DNA of 64,000 nucleotides from Flavobacteriales bacterium UBA6057 (GTDB taxonomy: Bacteria; Bacteroidota; Bacteroidia; Flavobacteriales_G; Salibacteraceae). Both the position numbers and the translations under genes were made by a program. Within the stretch, counting starts at the first letter, position 1; every line of letters starts with the position of its first letter. Below, in pieces: positions 34,201-45,900 of the stretch. The stretch spans positions 310,001 to 374,000 of the forward strand of contig DIYJ01000018.1 in the NCBI GenBank assembly GCA_002428995.1. The letters are read 5' to 3'. The notes below the pieces were generated by a model. The model made no database searches, had not been told where the DNA came from, and saw only the letters and a program-made list of their open reading frames with translations.

Positions 34201-37200
34201 CACATTGCCACTTACCAGATCATATTCATAAGCAATGTGCTTAAATCGATGGTCGATGATTTCCAGCGGCTTGATGTCCTGAATCATGTGCTTCACGTTG
34301 CCATGTACATCATAGCTGAAGTGAGTAGCGTATTTGTAACACGTATCGCAGCTGGCAGAGTCGTAGTAAGCCGTGGTCGCTATTCGGAGATGGAGGTTTT
34401 CCTGTCCATCAGGTCCAAACTCTGCATCAATGTTGTCGTGAATCGGTTGGTCGTAGAACGTTCGGGTAATCTCCGTTCGCTTGTTTGATTTGAAGAAGGC
34501 ACGCATCAGGCCGTTGCCCTTAGGGAAGCCATTTTCAGGGCTGAAACCGGGAGCAGGTTTTACCAACTGTCCAACTTCCCTGATACGGCCAATATCATCA
34601 TAGAGTGTGTAGCTGTACCAGCCTTGTGTTTCCTGCTTCGCATTTTGCGAGAAGGTAAGACGGCCAATGTCATCATACCAGTACTCAGTCTCTCCACCAT
34701 CAGGTGTATCCTGACTGATCAAGCCATTGAGCGTGTTGTATCTGTATTTGGTTACCAGCGTATGGTTCGGGCGCAGATTGTTACTATTGTTCCTGGCGGT
34801 GTTCACAGCTCCGGATTGCGAACTGGATAGCGGGTTGACTCCCTTTGGTGGAACGGTTTTCACCAATAATCCGCTTTGATCATAGTAATAGAGTGTGTAT
34901 TGATATTCGTGGGCCTTACCGACCTTCAGGTATTCCTCCGTATCCTTCGCCTTGATACATGTGCTGATGTAGCGTGAATAGATGCTCGTTCTTACGGAGT
35001 CCAGATACGTCTGGTAAGCTTGCTGCGCACTGTAGTTTGCTACGTTGATGAGGTATTCCTGGCAATCCGTAAGGCTATCGGGCCCAGGGAAGCTGAAGGT
35101 GCTTTTGCAGAGAGAGAACGTGTCGCCCGCAGTGCCTGAAACAGAATCACAATGAGCGGTGAAGTTCATCAGCTGCAATGGAGAGAAATTGAGACCTGTG
35201 GATGCGTCAATGTAATTTGACAACATCAGATAGTAGTAGGTAGAGTCTGTAATGCTGTATCCACTCGCTGTAATGGACGCATCAAATTGTGACTCAAAGG
35301 AGGCGATCTCTGAGCAGGTAGCGCATTCGTCCGTGCAACGCAATCCGGGAGCTACGTATATCTGCATAGCAGCCAGATCGTTCACTTGTGTGCTGTTCCA
35401 GCTTCCGGAAGGTGACCAGGTAGCGTTGTATGCCTCCGAGCACTTGCAGACTAGCTGATCATAATTACCCACATAAAAGCCGTTGATGTGGTGGAAGTAA
35501 GTCTCTGCGTTGGTGACTGAGATGGGATAGACACTGGCTGTATCCCAGGAGTATTCATTTTGAAGGATGAGATCACAACCACACGTGTCCAGATTTGTGC
35601 CTAGCATGCTGTTGCCGTGCGGCATCGGTGCCGTGATCATGTAGGGTGAACAACTGTCGCTTAGGTAGGCGTTGTAGGTGCTGTTGTACTGAAAAAGATC
35701 TTCGAAGGAGCGCACTGTGTCAGAGCCAATGACCGTGAAGAAGGTGTCTGGAGCTGTCGATGACGATCCATACGGATTGAAAGGATCACAACCCAACTGG
35801 CAAATGGCGATCAGGTCTGCTCTCAGGTTGGTGGAATCGATGGTGGACAAACCGCACATGTCAAAGGCCATGAACCAAGCATCTGCATAACTCTCGCAAT
35901 AATAGGCGCAGGAGCTGTCGTAGGCCATGGCATTTCCCCAGGCGGTGGAAAGTGAGTTTGCCAGGTTGCTACCCTGTGAGTGGAAACCACCCCAAACAGA
36001 TAGTTTATTGGCGTAATAGTGGGCTGTAGAATCACTACAAGGTTGAGTTGAGTCGTTGGAGACGTTGTAACCATGCTTGAAATCCAGACATATGGAAGGG
36101 GAGGAAGGATCGTAACAATAAATGAACTCTGTCCAGAAGCGAGTGGAATCCGCACCAATACAACCATTGTAGCAGCCATTCTTGATGGCGAAGTCCATCA
36201 TCAGTGAATCGTAGTAGTAGTTTTTCAAGCCCATGTAGCCATCGCGGAAGAGCGCCCAGAGCATCTCGTTATTACAACTGTCAGAACCAAAGTTTCCGGA
36301 GCTTAGAAGACATGAGTCGGCTTGAGCAGATGTGCTGATTCCAGGACAGTAGGTGCCGATTTGGGCCATCTGCCAGATGGTGTATGTTTCAGTGCCGATG
36401 GTGGCGAAATTCTGAAGCTTCGATTGTAGGGTAGAATAGAGCGCGGCTCCCATGCCACCGGTGTCAAAGAATGGATCTTGGTTGGTGGTATTGGAGGGTA
36501 CAGAAGTCGGTTTGCCCTGTCCAGTGGAGTTGTTTAGCGGGTTTAAGTAGCCGTTGGCAAGCGCATCATTGAAGTTGGCCGTTCCGTCAAAAAGGTTGTC
36601 CCATGCATGGCTGGCCGCGTTGAGCAAGCAATAGTCATAGTAACAATATTCGGGATGGTATTCCACCAGGGAATAGGCCCAGGAAGGCTTCCAGTTGGCG
36701 ATGAACAAGTCCACCGAAATAGAGTCATGTCCCGGAGGGTAATAGCTTCCGTTGTAGTAAATGCTGTCCAGAGCTCCCGATCCGTCTACATAGGGGGTAT
36801 GTGGGTTTCGCCAGTTGGCGTTTCCATCCGGCAGGTTGTTGTTTTCATTCAGTATGGAGAGCGGAAACACAATGGGGTTTATGGCAAAAAGTGAATCACG
36901 GTAGAGGGCATACTGGCCACCAGGGCTCAAGTCCCGAGCCATTTGATCCAGTAACGGGTCGCAGGGGTTGCTGTAACCGTAATAGGCACCCACACATTCC
37001 GCGAAAAGGCTGTCATAAGTAGCAGTGTCGCCACCGTCATTGATGAAATCGTCCAATGTTCCCAGGCTATCCAGGCATGAAAGGCTGCTTGTGGTATGTC
37101 CGCAACCCGAGAAGTCGATGGTGTCCAATGCCAATTGAAGGAAGTGGTCGTAATCGTAGAGACAGGACGAAGAATCGATGTAGGCCTGAACATAGTCATC

Positions 37201-39219
37201 CGCGATGTCGCGCTTGATGGTGAGCTTCTTATCCACATAATACTCTCCAACGTTGAGGTAGATGGACCAGCCCTCGTTGTGTCGGACAGAGTCGTTGCAA
37301 TCCACATCAAAAGGATATTGTCCGATGGTCTTGTTGATCGAACCTCCCGGGATCATTTGATTTCCGCATTCATCGCGAATGGTCATCTCCAGATCGTAAG
37401 TACACTCAAGGCACATACCTTCTGGCAAACATGTATCCCTGAAAACCTGCGTTTCAAACGCATACACAAAGGCATAGTATCCAGCGGCTTTCACCACCAG
37501 GTTTCTGCTCATTTGGATGTAAGGTTCGTTGTTGATGTTGGTGTCCAACTCGTTGAGATCGAGCAGTGAAGTGGTGTCATTCACCGCACCGGGATTATTA
37601 GCCAATGGAACCATATCAGGATGTGAGCCGCCACCTAATGAGGTCATGATGATGTTTCCCTTCTGATCCAGGTAACTAGAGCTTACCTGTCCGTTTGGAT
37701 CAATCACCGTGATCTCTTTGTAGTGCTTGCTGAGACCGACATCCGTACCAAACATGCGGTTGAGGAAATCCTGACTCGGATCTCCGTAGAGATACTTGGT
37801 TTCATGACCGCTGCTCAAGGCATGATCAGGCCCAAAACCACTTTGTCGCCTTAGGCGTCCTGACATATCGTTCGTGTACTCTATCTGGGCAAAGGGAACA
37901 CTGTCAGCGTCCGGCACAAAGGCTTGGTGCCCTTCCTTGTCTGGATTGTTGGGAGAATAGTACCTCGCGGCTCCAGAGGCTGTGCTCATGCCATCAACGT
38001 GTATGGAGCACCCGGTGGTGTCTATAGTGTCATTGTTGTCAAAATCAGCTGCAGTGTATTCAGTGCCGCTGGGGTTGAGGTTGAAGTCATCATGGTAGCC
38101 AAGGTCATTGTCTCCTGTAGGTGCCGGAAGGGTAAACACACCGGGACGTCCCTGATGATCGTAAAAGGTTTCTTGTACAATGCTCTCGCTGATGGATTGT
38201 GACCGACCCACGCTCTGCCGGTTTCTCATAACACCATCCATGTAGTTCGCTTGCTCTTGGCGTTTCCCGTCTTCCGCGTAGTTTGCAGAGTAGCTCCAGT
38301 TGAAATTATCCGCTTCATGAGCAGCGTTAATCTGAAGCTTCTGATTGTAGGTATTCAACGTTCCTGATGTGGTTCCCGGCCACCAGGCTCCTTCCAGGCG
38401 CCATTCCCTTTTATCTGTGTGTCTTCCGATGGCGCGTATTCGGTAGGCAATGTACCCGTGTTCGTAGATGTTCGGAATGATGTAAGAAATGGACGGTACG
38501 GTGACTCTCGTAGCCTGACGGTCAAAGTCGTAGGCTAATTGACTGGTACTGAAATAAGTCCCATCTTCTTCGTAATCGTCAATGAACAGCCACTCCAGTT
38601 CATATTCCTCCGCACCCAATACGTAGTTCCAGGTAAACTCTATGTCTCTGTTTGAGTTGATGAGTGCGGCCCCAACATTCGGTGCCCCTGACAGCGTGTG
38701 ATTCAATATGTAATGCCGATCCACCAGTATCTCGCTCTTGATCTTCACACACTCGGGCATGGAGGCCAGGGATGTGGATACACTGGTGACTTTTACCTCT
38801 ACTTTGTGCCCGTCCTCAAATACCATCATGTCGGTATAAGTGTCTGTATTCCCCGCACTGGCGCTGAAGTCTACCGAAAAGCTGTGGCTTACCGTTTTAG
38901 TATTACCGGATGCATCATAAACGGTGATATCAGCAGTAACACTTGCCGTGAAGTTAGAGTAATAGTCCTTGCATGCCGGATCAACGTAAAGGCTCACACG
39001 GTTTTTCACCTCCGTATTCCTGAATTCGTTTTGCCACGTACCTGCATTGGCGATCATATAGGCCAGTTTGTCATCCGTCACGGAAATCAAATCCCCGTTC
39101 TGGATGGGAGTGCCGGATACGTTTTCAAACTTTTCGTTGCCCGCTTGCAGCGACTCCACCTTGAACAAAGCAAGGCAGGTAAGCAACGCTATGAGTAGAA
39201 GTTTTCCTGGGGTCTTCAT
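31276..39219 (-). CDS. Giant Sec-exported RHS/YD-repeat protein with JAMM-like C-terminal tip, 2647 aa (locus A)
   Basis: After a signal peptide (about 1-26) come an FN3-like domain (EYELEWLFIDDYE), the RHS N-module (RNRQSVGRSQ, FYDHQGRPGV), and a cysteine-rich region. The YD shell starts near residue 1443 (YYYDQSGLLVKTVPPKG). The RHS core lies near 2250-2390 (DYYPYGMAM, DPRLGRWFSMDP, FIDPLGD). The tip of about 257 residues carries E2463 in a TEMGSVL context, H2510-S-H2512-P, and S2531-L-A-D2534, the pattern of JAMM/JAB metallopeptidases, followed by a strongly basic tail. The loop between the HSHP and SLAD motifs is longer than in classical JAMM enzymes. A shell insertion of about 123 residues (about 2030-2153) lies at the same place as a different insertion in the locus B paralog. 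The gene overlaps the LolA-like gene by 4 bp. It is inferred to be a polymorphic toxin or processing peptidase. Confidence 0.9.
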   Translation of the reverse strand: MKTPGKLLLIALLTCLALFKVESLQAGNEKFENVSGTPIQNGDLISVTDDKLAYMIANAGTWQNEFRNTEVKNRVSLYVDPACKDYYSNFTASVTADITVYDASGNTKTVSHSFSVDFSASAGNTDTYTDMMVFEDGHKVEVKVTSVSTSLASMPECVKIKSEILVDRHYILNHTLSGAPNVGAALINSNRDIEFTWNYVLGAEEYELEWLFIDDYEEDGTYFSTSQLAYDFDRQATRVTVPSISYIIPNIYEHGYIAYRIRAIGRHTDKREWRLEGAWWPGTTSGTLNTYNQKLQINAAHEADNFNWSYSANYAEDGKRQEQANYMDGVMRNRQSVGRSQSISESIVQETFYDHQGRPGVFTLPAPTGDNDLGYHDDFNLNPSGTEYTAADFDNNDTIDTTGCSIHVDGMSTASGAARYYSPNNPDKEGHQAFVPDADSVPFAQIEYTNDMSGRLRRQSGFGPDHALSSGHETKYLYGDPSQDFLNRMFGTDVGLSKHYKEITVIDPNGQVSSSYLDQKGNIIMTSLGGGSHPDMVPLANNPGAVNDTTSLLDLNELDTNINNEPYIQMSRNLVVKAAGYYAFVYAFETQVFRDTCLPEGMCLECTYDLEMTIRDECGNQMIPGGSINKTIGQYPFDVDCNDSVRHNEGWSIYLNVGEYYVDKKLTIKRDIADDYVQAYIDSSSCLYDYDHFLQLALDTIDFSGCGHTTSSLSCLDSLGTLDDFINDGGDTATYDSLFAECVGAYYGYSNPCDPLLDQMARDLSPGGQYALYRDSLFAINPIVFPLSILNENNNLPDGNANWRNPHTPYVDGSGALDSIYYNGSYYPPGHDSISVDLFIANWKPSWAYSLVEYHPEYCYYDYCLLNAASHAWDNLFDGTANFNDALANGYLNPLNNSTGQGKPTSVPSNTTNQDPFFDTGGMGAALYSTLQSKLQNFATIGTETYTIWQMAQIGTYCPGISTSAQADSCLLSSGNFGSDSCNNEMLWALFRDGYMGLKNYYYDSLMMDFAIKNGCYNGCIGADSTRFWTEFIYCYDPSSPSICLDFKHGYNVSNDSTQPCSDSTAHYYANKLSVWGGFHSQGSNLANSLSTAWGNAMAYDSSCAYYCESYADAWFMAFDMCGLSTIDSTNLRADLIAICQLGCDPFNPYGSSSTAPDTFFTVIGSDTVRSFEDLFQYNSTYNAYLSDSCSPYMITAPMPHGNSMLGTNLDTCGCDLILQNEYSWDTASVYPISVTNAETYFHHINGFYVGNYDQLVCKCSEAYNATWSPSGSWNSTQVNDLAAMQIYVAPGLRCTDECATCSEIASFESQFDASITASGYSITDSTYYYLMLSNYIDASTGLNFSPLQLMNFTAHCDSVSGTAGDTFSLCKSTFSFPGPDSLTDCQEYLINVANYSAQQAYQTYLDSVRTSIYSRYISTCIKAKDTEEYLKVGKAHEYQYTLYYYDQSGLLVKTVPPKGVNPLSSSQSGAVNTARNNSNNLRPNHTLVTKYRYNTLNGLISQDTPDGGETEYWYDDIGRLTFSQNAKQETQGWYSYTLYDDIGRIREVGQLVKPAPGFSPENGFPKGNGLMRAFFKSNKRTEITRTFYDQPIHDNIDAEFGPDGQENLHLRIATTAYYDSASCDTCYKYATHFSYDVHGNVKHMIQDIKPLEIIDHRFKHIAYEYDLVSGNVNEIHYQPEEQDGFHHRYHYDDDNRLAEAETSPQEEVWASDAKYFYYDHGPVARVERGEHQVQAEDIAYTINGWIKGTNSNMLETDLDQGNDADTGYFSYNPEIHRWTAPDEVSYTLGYFNGDFKGIGNGSSQNWLSAQTGSGLLDASSQLHNGNIGQMITNWGQMDAQAMAYTYDQLNRLVEATAFQNMSANAWAANGALTDYNVNISYDQNGNITFLERNGHGGTTDMDDFSYHYGTTNNQLLRVDDDPTFSSNYGVDIDDQDPNNYGYNEIGQLAVDTSENALYFWNLYGKIRSVGRFGSGSESVLSFDYNPQGNRIKKAIKPRVTGQLQRQDDWTESWYVRDVRGNIMAIYGTEYEEVFFYPGSQSCAYAVLSAFPDTRETDSVDLELNGSSLTGGPLPWMDATIACDVAAAINANTSLYTASCSNDTVYICSTELSRALNGDTLNLGSSHSPKITVLHVPFSGGAPDSGLYNMTLTQDEQHIYGNNRLGISKHGGAESQAQFTSSLEPMVAYEDWIDIPTFITAGDYFAIAGEFQNDKALTISPIHGQATDVFIGELLINPTSQDTINGFAVEGRMGLKTYEYTNHLENVLLTTSDRHLPQDQTANDEVDYYAADVLSYSDYYPYGMAMVGRNTNLSDYRFGYQGSEMDNEHKGDGNSYTTFFRQHDPRLGRWFSMDPEFAAFPSKSPFMSNSNNPIIFIDPLGDTDFYTVHGKWIGTDGIENGLRTIVKSSDYARMIKLYTKSGMYFDEPVPADIRYDLPSDKVLQEIINVHERVIAHNSEGNTEMGSVLNEAGEVTQQLIGNAPYTSPGQSDASVGVTVKTNVKGDKVFIHSHPYNIVKDENNYGATYAAPSLADQGVFRSFETNIIIGRGSEFDKELYVQAGLKEYRSLVVRFYGSAVIAKNADAGKKAELGIGTIRGMLNDNRGKLGQKMDKKMKKPKTTSAIRSSNRKKARIRKRMDKIRARSGK

Positions 39220-39956
39220 GGCTGTGTAGTTTGGGCTGTCAGGAGGTTGTTGATGGTATAGTTGCGGAACCGATCTGCTAAGGAGGCATCGTTAGCTTGG
39301 TTCAGCAGGAACTGTTCACTCGCGAAGAAGCTTGTGAGCTCTTGACTGGAACCTGTGGTGATGGAGGAGGTCACAATCTCAATCCTGGGATGCGAATCGA
39401 GGTTGTAGACATGATTCTGGAAGGGAGTGGCGTAGTACACCACCTGCTTTACCATCAGCTTTTTCTTCGGATCTATGGTGTATTCCAACCTTCCGATTTC
39501 CTTGTCGGCAGGGTAAACGGTGATCCTGACGTGATCTCCGTCTTGTTCTGTCGACAGCTTGCTGATTTCCTTCGGATCCAGCTTCAGAGAAGTGAACACC
39601 ATCTCTGAAGCCGAGTGATTCGCGGAGCGGTCGATAGTCAGCAACTGTCGCGTGCTGTAGACTGATAGATAGAGCCTTTCATCCACCCACTCTTCGAGGC
39701 CCATGAAACGCTTGTAAACCTTATTGCCGGAACGCTTGAGCACCAGAGGTTGCGATTCCCTGGCTTCTGAACTCTGGTGGTCCACATAGTAGTTGATCAC
39801 CTGCTTACTTTCCAGGAATTGCTGGTTGTGATAGTTATCCTGAACCTCTTGCAGCAGTCGAATAGAAGCTGTAGAATCCAGTTTACTGGCTTGTGCCATT
39901 CCCATGGAAAGGCATGCCGATATCAAGGCCACTAGGGTGTTAGCGAGCAGTTTCAT
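39216..39956 (-). CDS. Periplasmic LolA-like protein of giant locus A
   Basis: The protein has 246 residues with a signal peptide (cleavage near MAQAS). Its central strands (VLKRSGNKVYKRF, LEYTIDPKKKLMVKQVVYY) resemble a LolA-type sheet and align with the 238-residue protein in the same position of locus B. The C-terminal part is more helical. It is 13 bp after the SpvB-like giant and overlaps the RHS giant by 4 bp. Sequence similarity to the locus B protein is weak, but length, order and key segments agree. A role in carrying or folding the giants in the periplasm is an inference; true LolA carries lipoproteins. Confidence 0.7.
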   Translation of the reverse strand: MKLLANTLVALISACLSMGMAQASKLDSTASIRLLQEVQDNYHNQQFLESKQVINYYVDHQSSEARESQPLVLKRSGNKVYKRFMGLEEWVDERLYLSVYSTRQLLTIDRSANHSASEMVFTSLKLDPKEISKLSTEQDGDHVRITVYPADKEIGRLEYTIDPKKKLMVKQVVYYATPFQNHVYNLDSHPRIEIVTSSITTGSSQELTSFFASEQFLLNQANDASLADRFRNYTINNLLTAQTTQP

Positions 39957-39969
39957 AGGTTTTCAGGTG

Positions 39970-42900
39970 TTATTTTTTGACAACCCCTGAGCGAGATTCG
40001 CTTAGGGTGTAAATGCCTCGTTCTGTTTCTTTTCGAATTGCTACGACCTTTCCTTGCTTGTCGTATTCATAGAAGGTGGCGAAGTTTTTACTGTCGAGTC
40101 TAGCCGCCAGGCGCAGTGTGTATGGATCGTATACACTACTGGACATGGAAGCATCAATCGGATGAATGCGGATGTCATCAAAGTAGGCGATCTCGCTCGT
40201 GTGATCGTTCTTCATTCTCACCGTTATGTAGCCGCGGTTTGGCCCGGTGGGTATGGAATAGTGTTTCTCGATCCGCTGCCAACCATCGATGATGTTACTG
40301 CGCTGGATGTGCTCAGGAGTGAGCACATTGCAATCCACTTCAATCTCGATATCTGGCTCCACATAGTCATAGGCGTCTCCCGGAGATACACCTAGCTTCT
40401 GCCAGTATTCCAGTACATATTTATTCTGAGATCCCAGCTCGTTGTAAGGGCTGAATGTTCCAACACATTCCTGGCTTTTTAGATAGGTTGGCGAGGTGGA
40501 TGTGGAAGCTATGACAGCATTCAATGGCCGGGTAGTGGAGGCTTCGGAGGAAGCGCTCAGTGCAAAACTACGCTTCCCGGTATGTGCATAGTCGGAGCTG
40601 ATCGCCTCGGGAGCATAGGCTCTAAAGTTGAAGTGGCCGTTGTTGCAAGAACCCGTTGCAAAATCGTAATCCTCAAAGCCGTCAAAGGCAATCTCGCGGT
40701 AGTGTGCATTTGCTGCGGAGGCGATGCTACGATTGTAGTCATAGCCATAGATGCTGGCGGAATGCAGACCTAAGGCATCTTTTGTTTCCAGTACGTTGCC
40801 GTAAGGATCGGTGCGTGTGATCTCTTGTGTCAACAACCAGTGCTTGGCGGCACTGTCAGCACTGCTCACTTCATGGATCGGCTTCCAGCTTCCGGAAGGC
40901 TTTCTCCAGAACTTGGTGTACCTGAACATTCCATCCTTCTTGATCTGAGCATCTTGCTTCACCTTGCGGTGATCGCTGTAATACGCGTAGGACTTATGCG
41001 GCCTGTAACTGCCTTTGATCCCCATCACATATGGGTTCATAACGTCCCCAACCTTCGGTCCACAGAAGGAGGAATCGCTACTGCACTCACCCTGACCGAT
41101 GGGGAAATCCATTTCGTTCAGCTGAATGAGCGAAGAATCCCCGTTCGTGTAATAGGCATAACAGTTCAGTATGTTAAGATGCGAGCCAGTATAAGAGGTC
41201 GAAACAATGTTGCCCAGATGGCTGATATCCTGCATGGTTAAACCGGAAGGCACGTTGAAACCGGTGTAAGACGCAAGCTGCGTGGAGGTACCGTCACAGT
41301 TCAGCGATAAGATGACACTGAAGTTTGGGAGATTACCCTGCGTTTTCTCTTCGATGTGGAATGTAGTGCAGTTCTGATATCCCGGAACCAGCGCAGAATA
41401 GAGCAGGTGGAAGGGATAGTTATTCGCATTAATGCTGTTGATCGAACTGTTAAGGTTGATCGTAGAGTAGGGGATTTCCCCACCAGCAAGCAGCGCATTG
41501 AAGAAGTCAAGGAAGATTTCCTCGTAAGCTGTGTCGCCAGAAGCCACCGCGTTCATGTTTCGAATGCCACAGTAGGCCTGCCATTCGTCAGAATATTCCA
41601 TGGCTGTGGCTGTAAGAGCCGAATCGCTGCTGAGCGGAGTTTTCAGAGAGCTGATGTCTCCGGCCGTGGCATACAGTTGATTTCTGCGGCCTGAGCGCAA
41701 AACCTTTATCTCGTACGTGCCGCTGAAGAAGGAAGGAACGTTTCCGTTGCGGTCTACGATCTTGTAATTGCTACCACTTTGAACGATCCAGTAGCGATCC
41801 GAGAGGTAGCCGCTGGAACTGTGCTTCAGCTCCAATTCATCTCCAGGGTAGAAGTACTGCTTAAAGGCGCTGGTAATGTTTCCATTGCTGTGGGTGATGA
41901 TCTCCTCATCGAAGTATTCTCCGATCACCAGTCCGGCATTCTTGTAGGCATGTCCCATGCCTTTGTGCATCCAGTATGCCGGATAGCTAAACCCTCGCAC
42001 ATTCGAGTCGTAGTCGTTTTGAACAGTCGTGAATACCGGGTTTCCCGTTAGCTTATCAAAGACTCTGTTTTTTTGAATGATGGTGGAAGAACCGTCTTTC
42101 ACCTCAACGCGTTCCAGTACGCCCGATTGGCTTTTGAGCTTAAACAGCGTGCCCGCTCCGAAGAGCTTGAACATCTTTTGCGTGTGGGATGCCTGATTGA
42201 AAGAGAAGTTAATCGAGATGTTGTAGTTCTTCGACTTGAAGGAAGAGGCGTTGTAGTCGTAGCTATGGCGAGAATCGAAGGTGACATCGTACTCTGTGCC
42301 GATCTCTACATCGTTCACTACGTTTCCACTCTCGTTGTAGGTCTGAACTTCATTGTCCAGCTTGAAGGTTCCCGGAACATCGCCATCAACTGATTTGTAG
42401 TGATAGGTCACGCTGTTCTTCAGGTCTCCACTTTGATTGTAGATCCTTCGGGCGCGTGGTTTGCCGTGCATATCGTTCAGCACCACTGAGAATCCCTGAG
42501 CAACCGCCAGAATGTCGACCGTCATGTCAACTCTGTCCTTGAGTGGATTGAGAGACTTGGTATCCGGGGTGGATTCAAAGGGATCAGAGGTAAGCTCTGA
42601 TTTGTAAACCCTGATCGGGAAGTCGGCTGCGGTGTAGAATTCGTATTCCTTCCATCCCGTTGCGGTCTTCACTACTTTCGGGTGCTGCAGGTTTTGAACT
42701 TTCACCTGGCGGTATCCCACCGATGGTGCTGGAAATACCGGCTCACCTACTGGCAGGTCGATGTAGTGATGATCGTCAGGATACAGGGTGTTTTCCAGTG
42801 TGTATTGCTGTGGCTTTCTCCACGGGTTCTCATCATTTCCAACAGCGGGCTCGTAGGTGGCAATGCCACTGGAGAGGATGTCTCCATCTTCATCCACCAT

Positions 42901-45900
42901 CGAGTAGTCATAGTCCTGGCCATAGATATGGTCATCATCACCGCCCATGTGGTCCCATGCATCTGTGGTGGTGATTTTCGTTACCCGATATCCACCGCCA
43001 TACTTCTCTTTGGAAGGAATGGATAGCTTGATGTGCGACTGGTTGAGGTTGACCTCTGCCGCAAACTTTTTGTTGCGTAAGGCAATGTTCAGTCCACCAT
43101 CCGTGAGCGAAGCAAAGTCCAGCCCGAAGGAGGTTGTGAGGTACTGCTTCAGGCAGTTGAAAATGGCGAACATGTCCTGAATGGAGAATGCTCCTAATGC
43201 ACCAGAGGCCAGGCCGAGGTAACCATTGATGTTAGGCACTGCCATGGCCAGGGGAGAAGTGGCCGGAATCTGCTGAATTTGAGACTGATCCACAACAGCA
43301 CCGAGCGCTCCACCTCCAGAAGTCAGACTCTGGCAGTTGATCTCAGGATACAGGATGCGCTTGAGATTCAGCCTTAGGTGTTGCCATCCCGCTTTAGCGA
43401 TCGGGTTGGTCAACTCCTTGGAATCGGAGCCGTTTGGCAACAGCAGTTCTACGAAAGTCGGAAGCTCCGGAGTCGCTTCATGTTGATCCACGATCGGCAC
43501 ACCCAGCAGACGGATGTATCCGTGGGTGAAGTCACCGCTGGAGGGCGGACACAGGCCAAAGCCATCAATGGCAGCATAGCCGTTGTAGAATTCCTCTTCA
43601 TGCTCGGTTGATACCTTTCCCAGAACCCGGAAATAGAGCTGATTGATCTCTTTGAGGTAGTGTTGTTTGATGTATGAATCAGGAGTGCCAGGAGGCAGCG
43701 GCTCGTCCAGTTCGAAATACACATAGTCATTGTAGGAATAGGTATTGGGAGTCTTGATGAAAAGGTCGTTGGATGTGGTTGCAACAGGTGTTTTTCCAAA
43801 GCCCGTGATCTGCATCATCCGCGCAGCTTCCAGGTGCTGAACCTTCGAGTATTTGTCGGATTCGTAGTTGATGTAAACCGTAGACCCCGAAGGCATGTAC
43901 ACCTGGCTGAGCTTCCATGCACGGGCATAGTTGTCCACGATTGAGGACTGATCGGTATAGGGGAATTCCTGGTTTTTCTCGCTCGGACAGTTGTGTGGCT
44001 TGTAAACGCCCCAGCGGTCTACCGCACCTGCCTGATAATTGTAGTTGTTGGTGTAGGTGAACTCATAAGGACTCAAAGCGCCTTTTTCAGAATTACCATA
44101 AGTGAAATAGATCTTTTTCAGGGTAAGCTTACCTCCAGTATTGGTGGGGTTGAGAACGTCCGTTGTCAAATCATTTGAGGGAATCCCTGTGCACAACGAG
44201 TAATCATATTCGAAATGCACCACTTTGACGGGCTCTGCCAGGTGGCCATTTTCAGCCCGTTCTTTCTTGCTGTAGAGGGCAATCTTGTCCAGCTTGTAAA
44301 GCGGAGAGTCATCGTCCAGTTCTCCGTTTTCGCCCATTACACCAAAGCCGTCTTTGCGCGGTGTGATGTAAAACTCTGCAATGTGCTCCTTGCCTTCGAT
44401 CGAGTGTACATACCAAAGCTCCTTCTCGCCATACACATAAGAGGCGATGTCATCATCATCGAAGTTTTTACTGCCCTCTGCGTATGCAGCTCGTGGGTAA
44501 ATCCCGGTTCCCGGGGCGTCCTTTGAATAGGGCACGCGCCACTTGTAGTCAGCTTGAACCTTGTTGTAGCGAAAGCGGGTGTAGGAACCCAGATCATTAT
44601 CGGTGATTCCGTTTCCGTCTACGTCCACGTAGTCAGGCGAGAGCACCGCGTCTAACAGAAAGGTAGAGGCATAGGCCGGAGTTTCCGTGGACTTAAAGTA
44701 GTTCATCTTTCCACTCGGATTAGCCCTGGAATTCTCAATGTTTGGAATGTAGCTGGTCGTGAGTGCGCAGGCGTCTACACTTTTCGGATTCACGCTGAAT
44801 GCGACCTCTCGTTGAACGTTGTTATAAACCGGAGTACCGTAGATGTAGCGAGAGCCTCCAACCTGTGTAATCTCAAATTCCGAAAGGTGGTGCGCCTTCA
44901 GGGAAGAAGATGTCTTCGAAGTGGAGCTTGTCACTGAGTAAGTGCCGTTCGGATTGATGGTTCCGTAGCTGGTAATGCTTTTCACAAAACCATTTCTTGC
45001 TGCTTCTTCGTGTGTGCGTTGCAGGATCATCGTATTGCGTGTCACACGGTCTTCGTTGAACTTCTCAGAAGAGGTGAGGCCCAGTCGAATCTCTGATTGC
45101 TCCGGGTTGCTGCCGTTAATACTCAGGCCAACGTATGGAGACTTTGGGCTTTCATCATGCAGTGCATCGCTCAGCGGGGTAGCTGATTGTCCCATTTCAC
45201 CTTTTGCCTTGAAGTAGTATGGCTCAAAAGCGGGTTTGTCAAGAACCTCTTCCCTGAATCGAACGGCATCAGCACTTTCATTTCCTGTTGGCTTGTGCCA
45301 GCCTCCGGTAATGGTCATGCCCGTTCCTTTACCGTTTCCATTTTCAAACTCAAAGGGGACATAGAATCCACCTTTCAAAATGAACTCATCGATGAAAGGA
45401 GGCACGTTGATGATGAGGTTGGCCGCTTTTGACAGAACCGTACCGTAGCTGCTTGAAACGGCCTTTCCCTGGGGTGATAAGGCTACCCTTCTTACAAACG
45501 TTTGGTTATCCGAAGTGCTGATTCTCGTAGGGTCGTATACGTGACCGATATCGTTTCTGTGAGGCTGAAACTGAATGTTCATGCCACTACCCGAGGCGAT
45601 GTAGTTATCCTGGGTTTGGAAACCGTAGCGCAGCTCGGGAATGGTGGCGGGAACGTGCATGGCGGTTCGGTTTCTGTTGAAATCGAGTAGCTGAGATTCT
45701 ACATCGTCCAGCGAGCTCTTGTGGTGGTAGAGGAAGCCTCTTGCCTTGGAGTTTACAACCGTATCAATGATGGTGCTGACGTGTGCATTCTTGTTGTTAA
45801 TCGAATAGATACTCGCCATTCCAAGTTGATCCACGATGAGACCATCCTTGTTGAGGAAACTACTACCCGTTGAAATCCGCGCGGTAGGAGTGTAGGCCGT

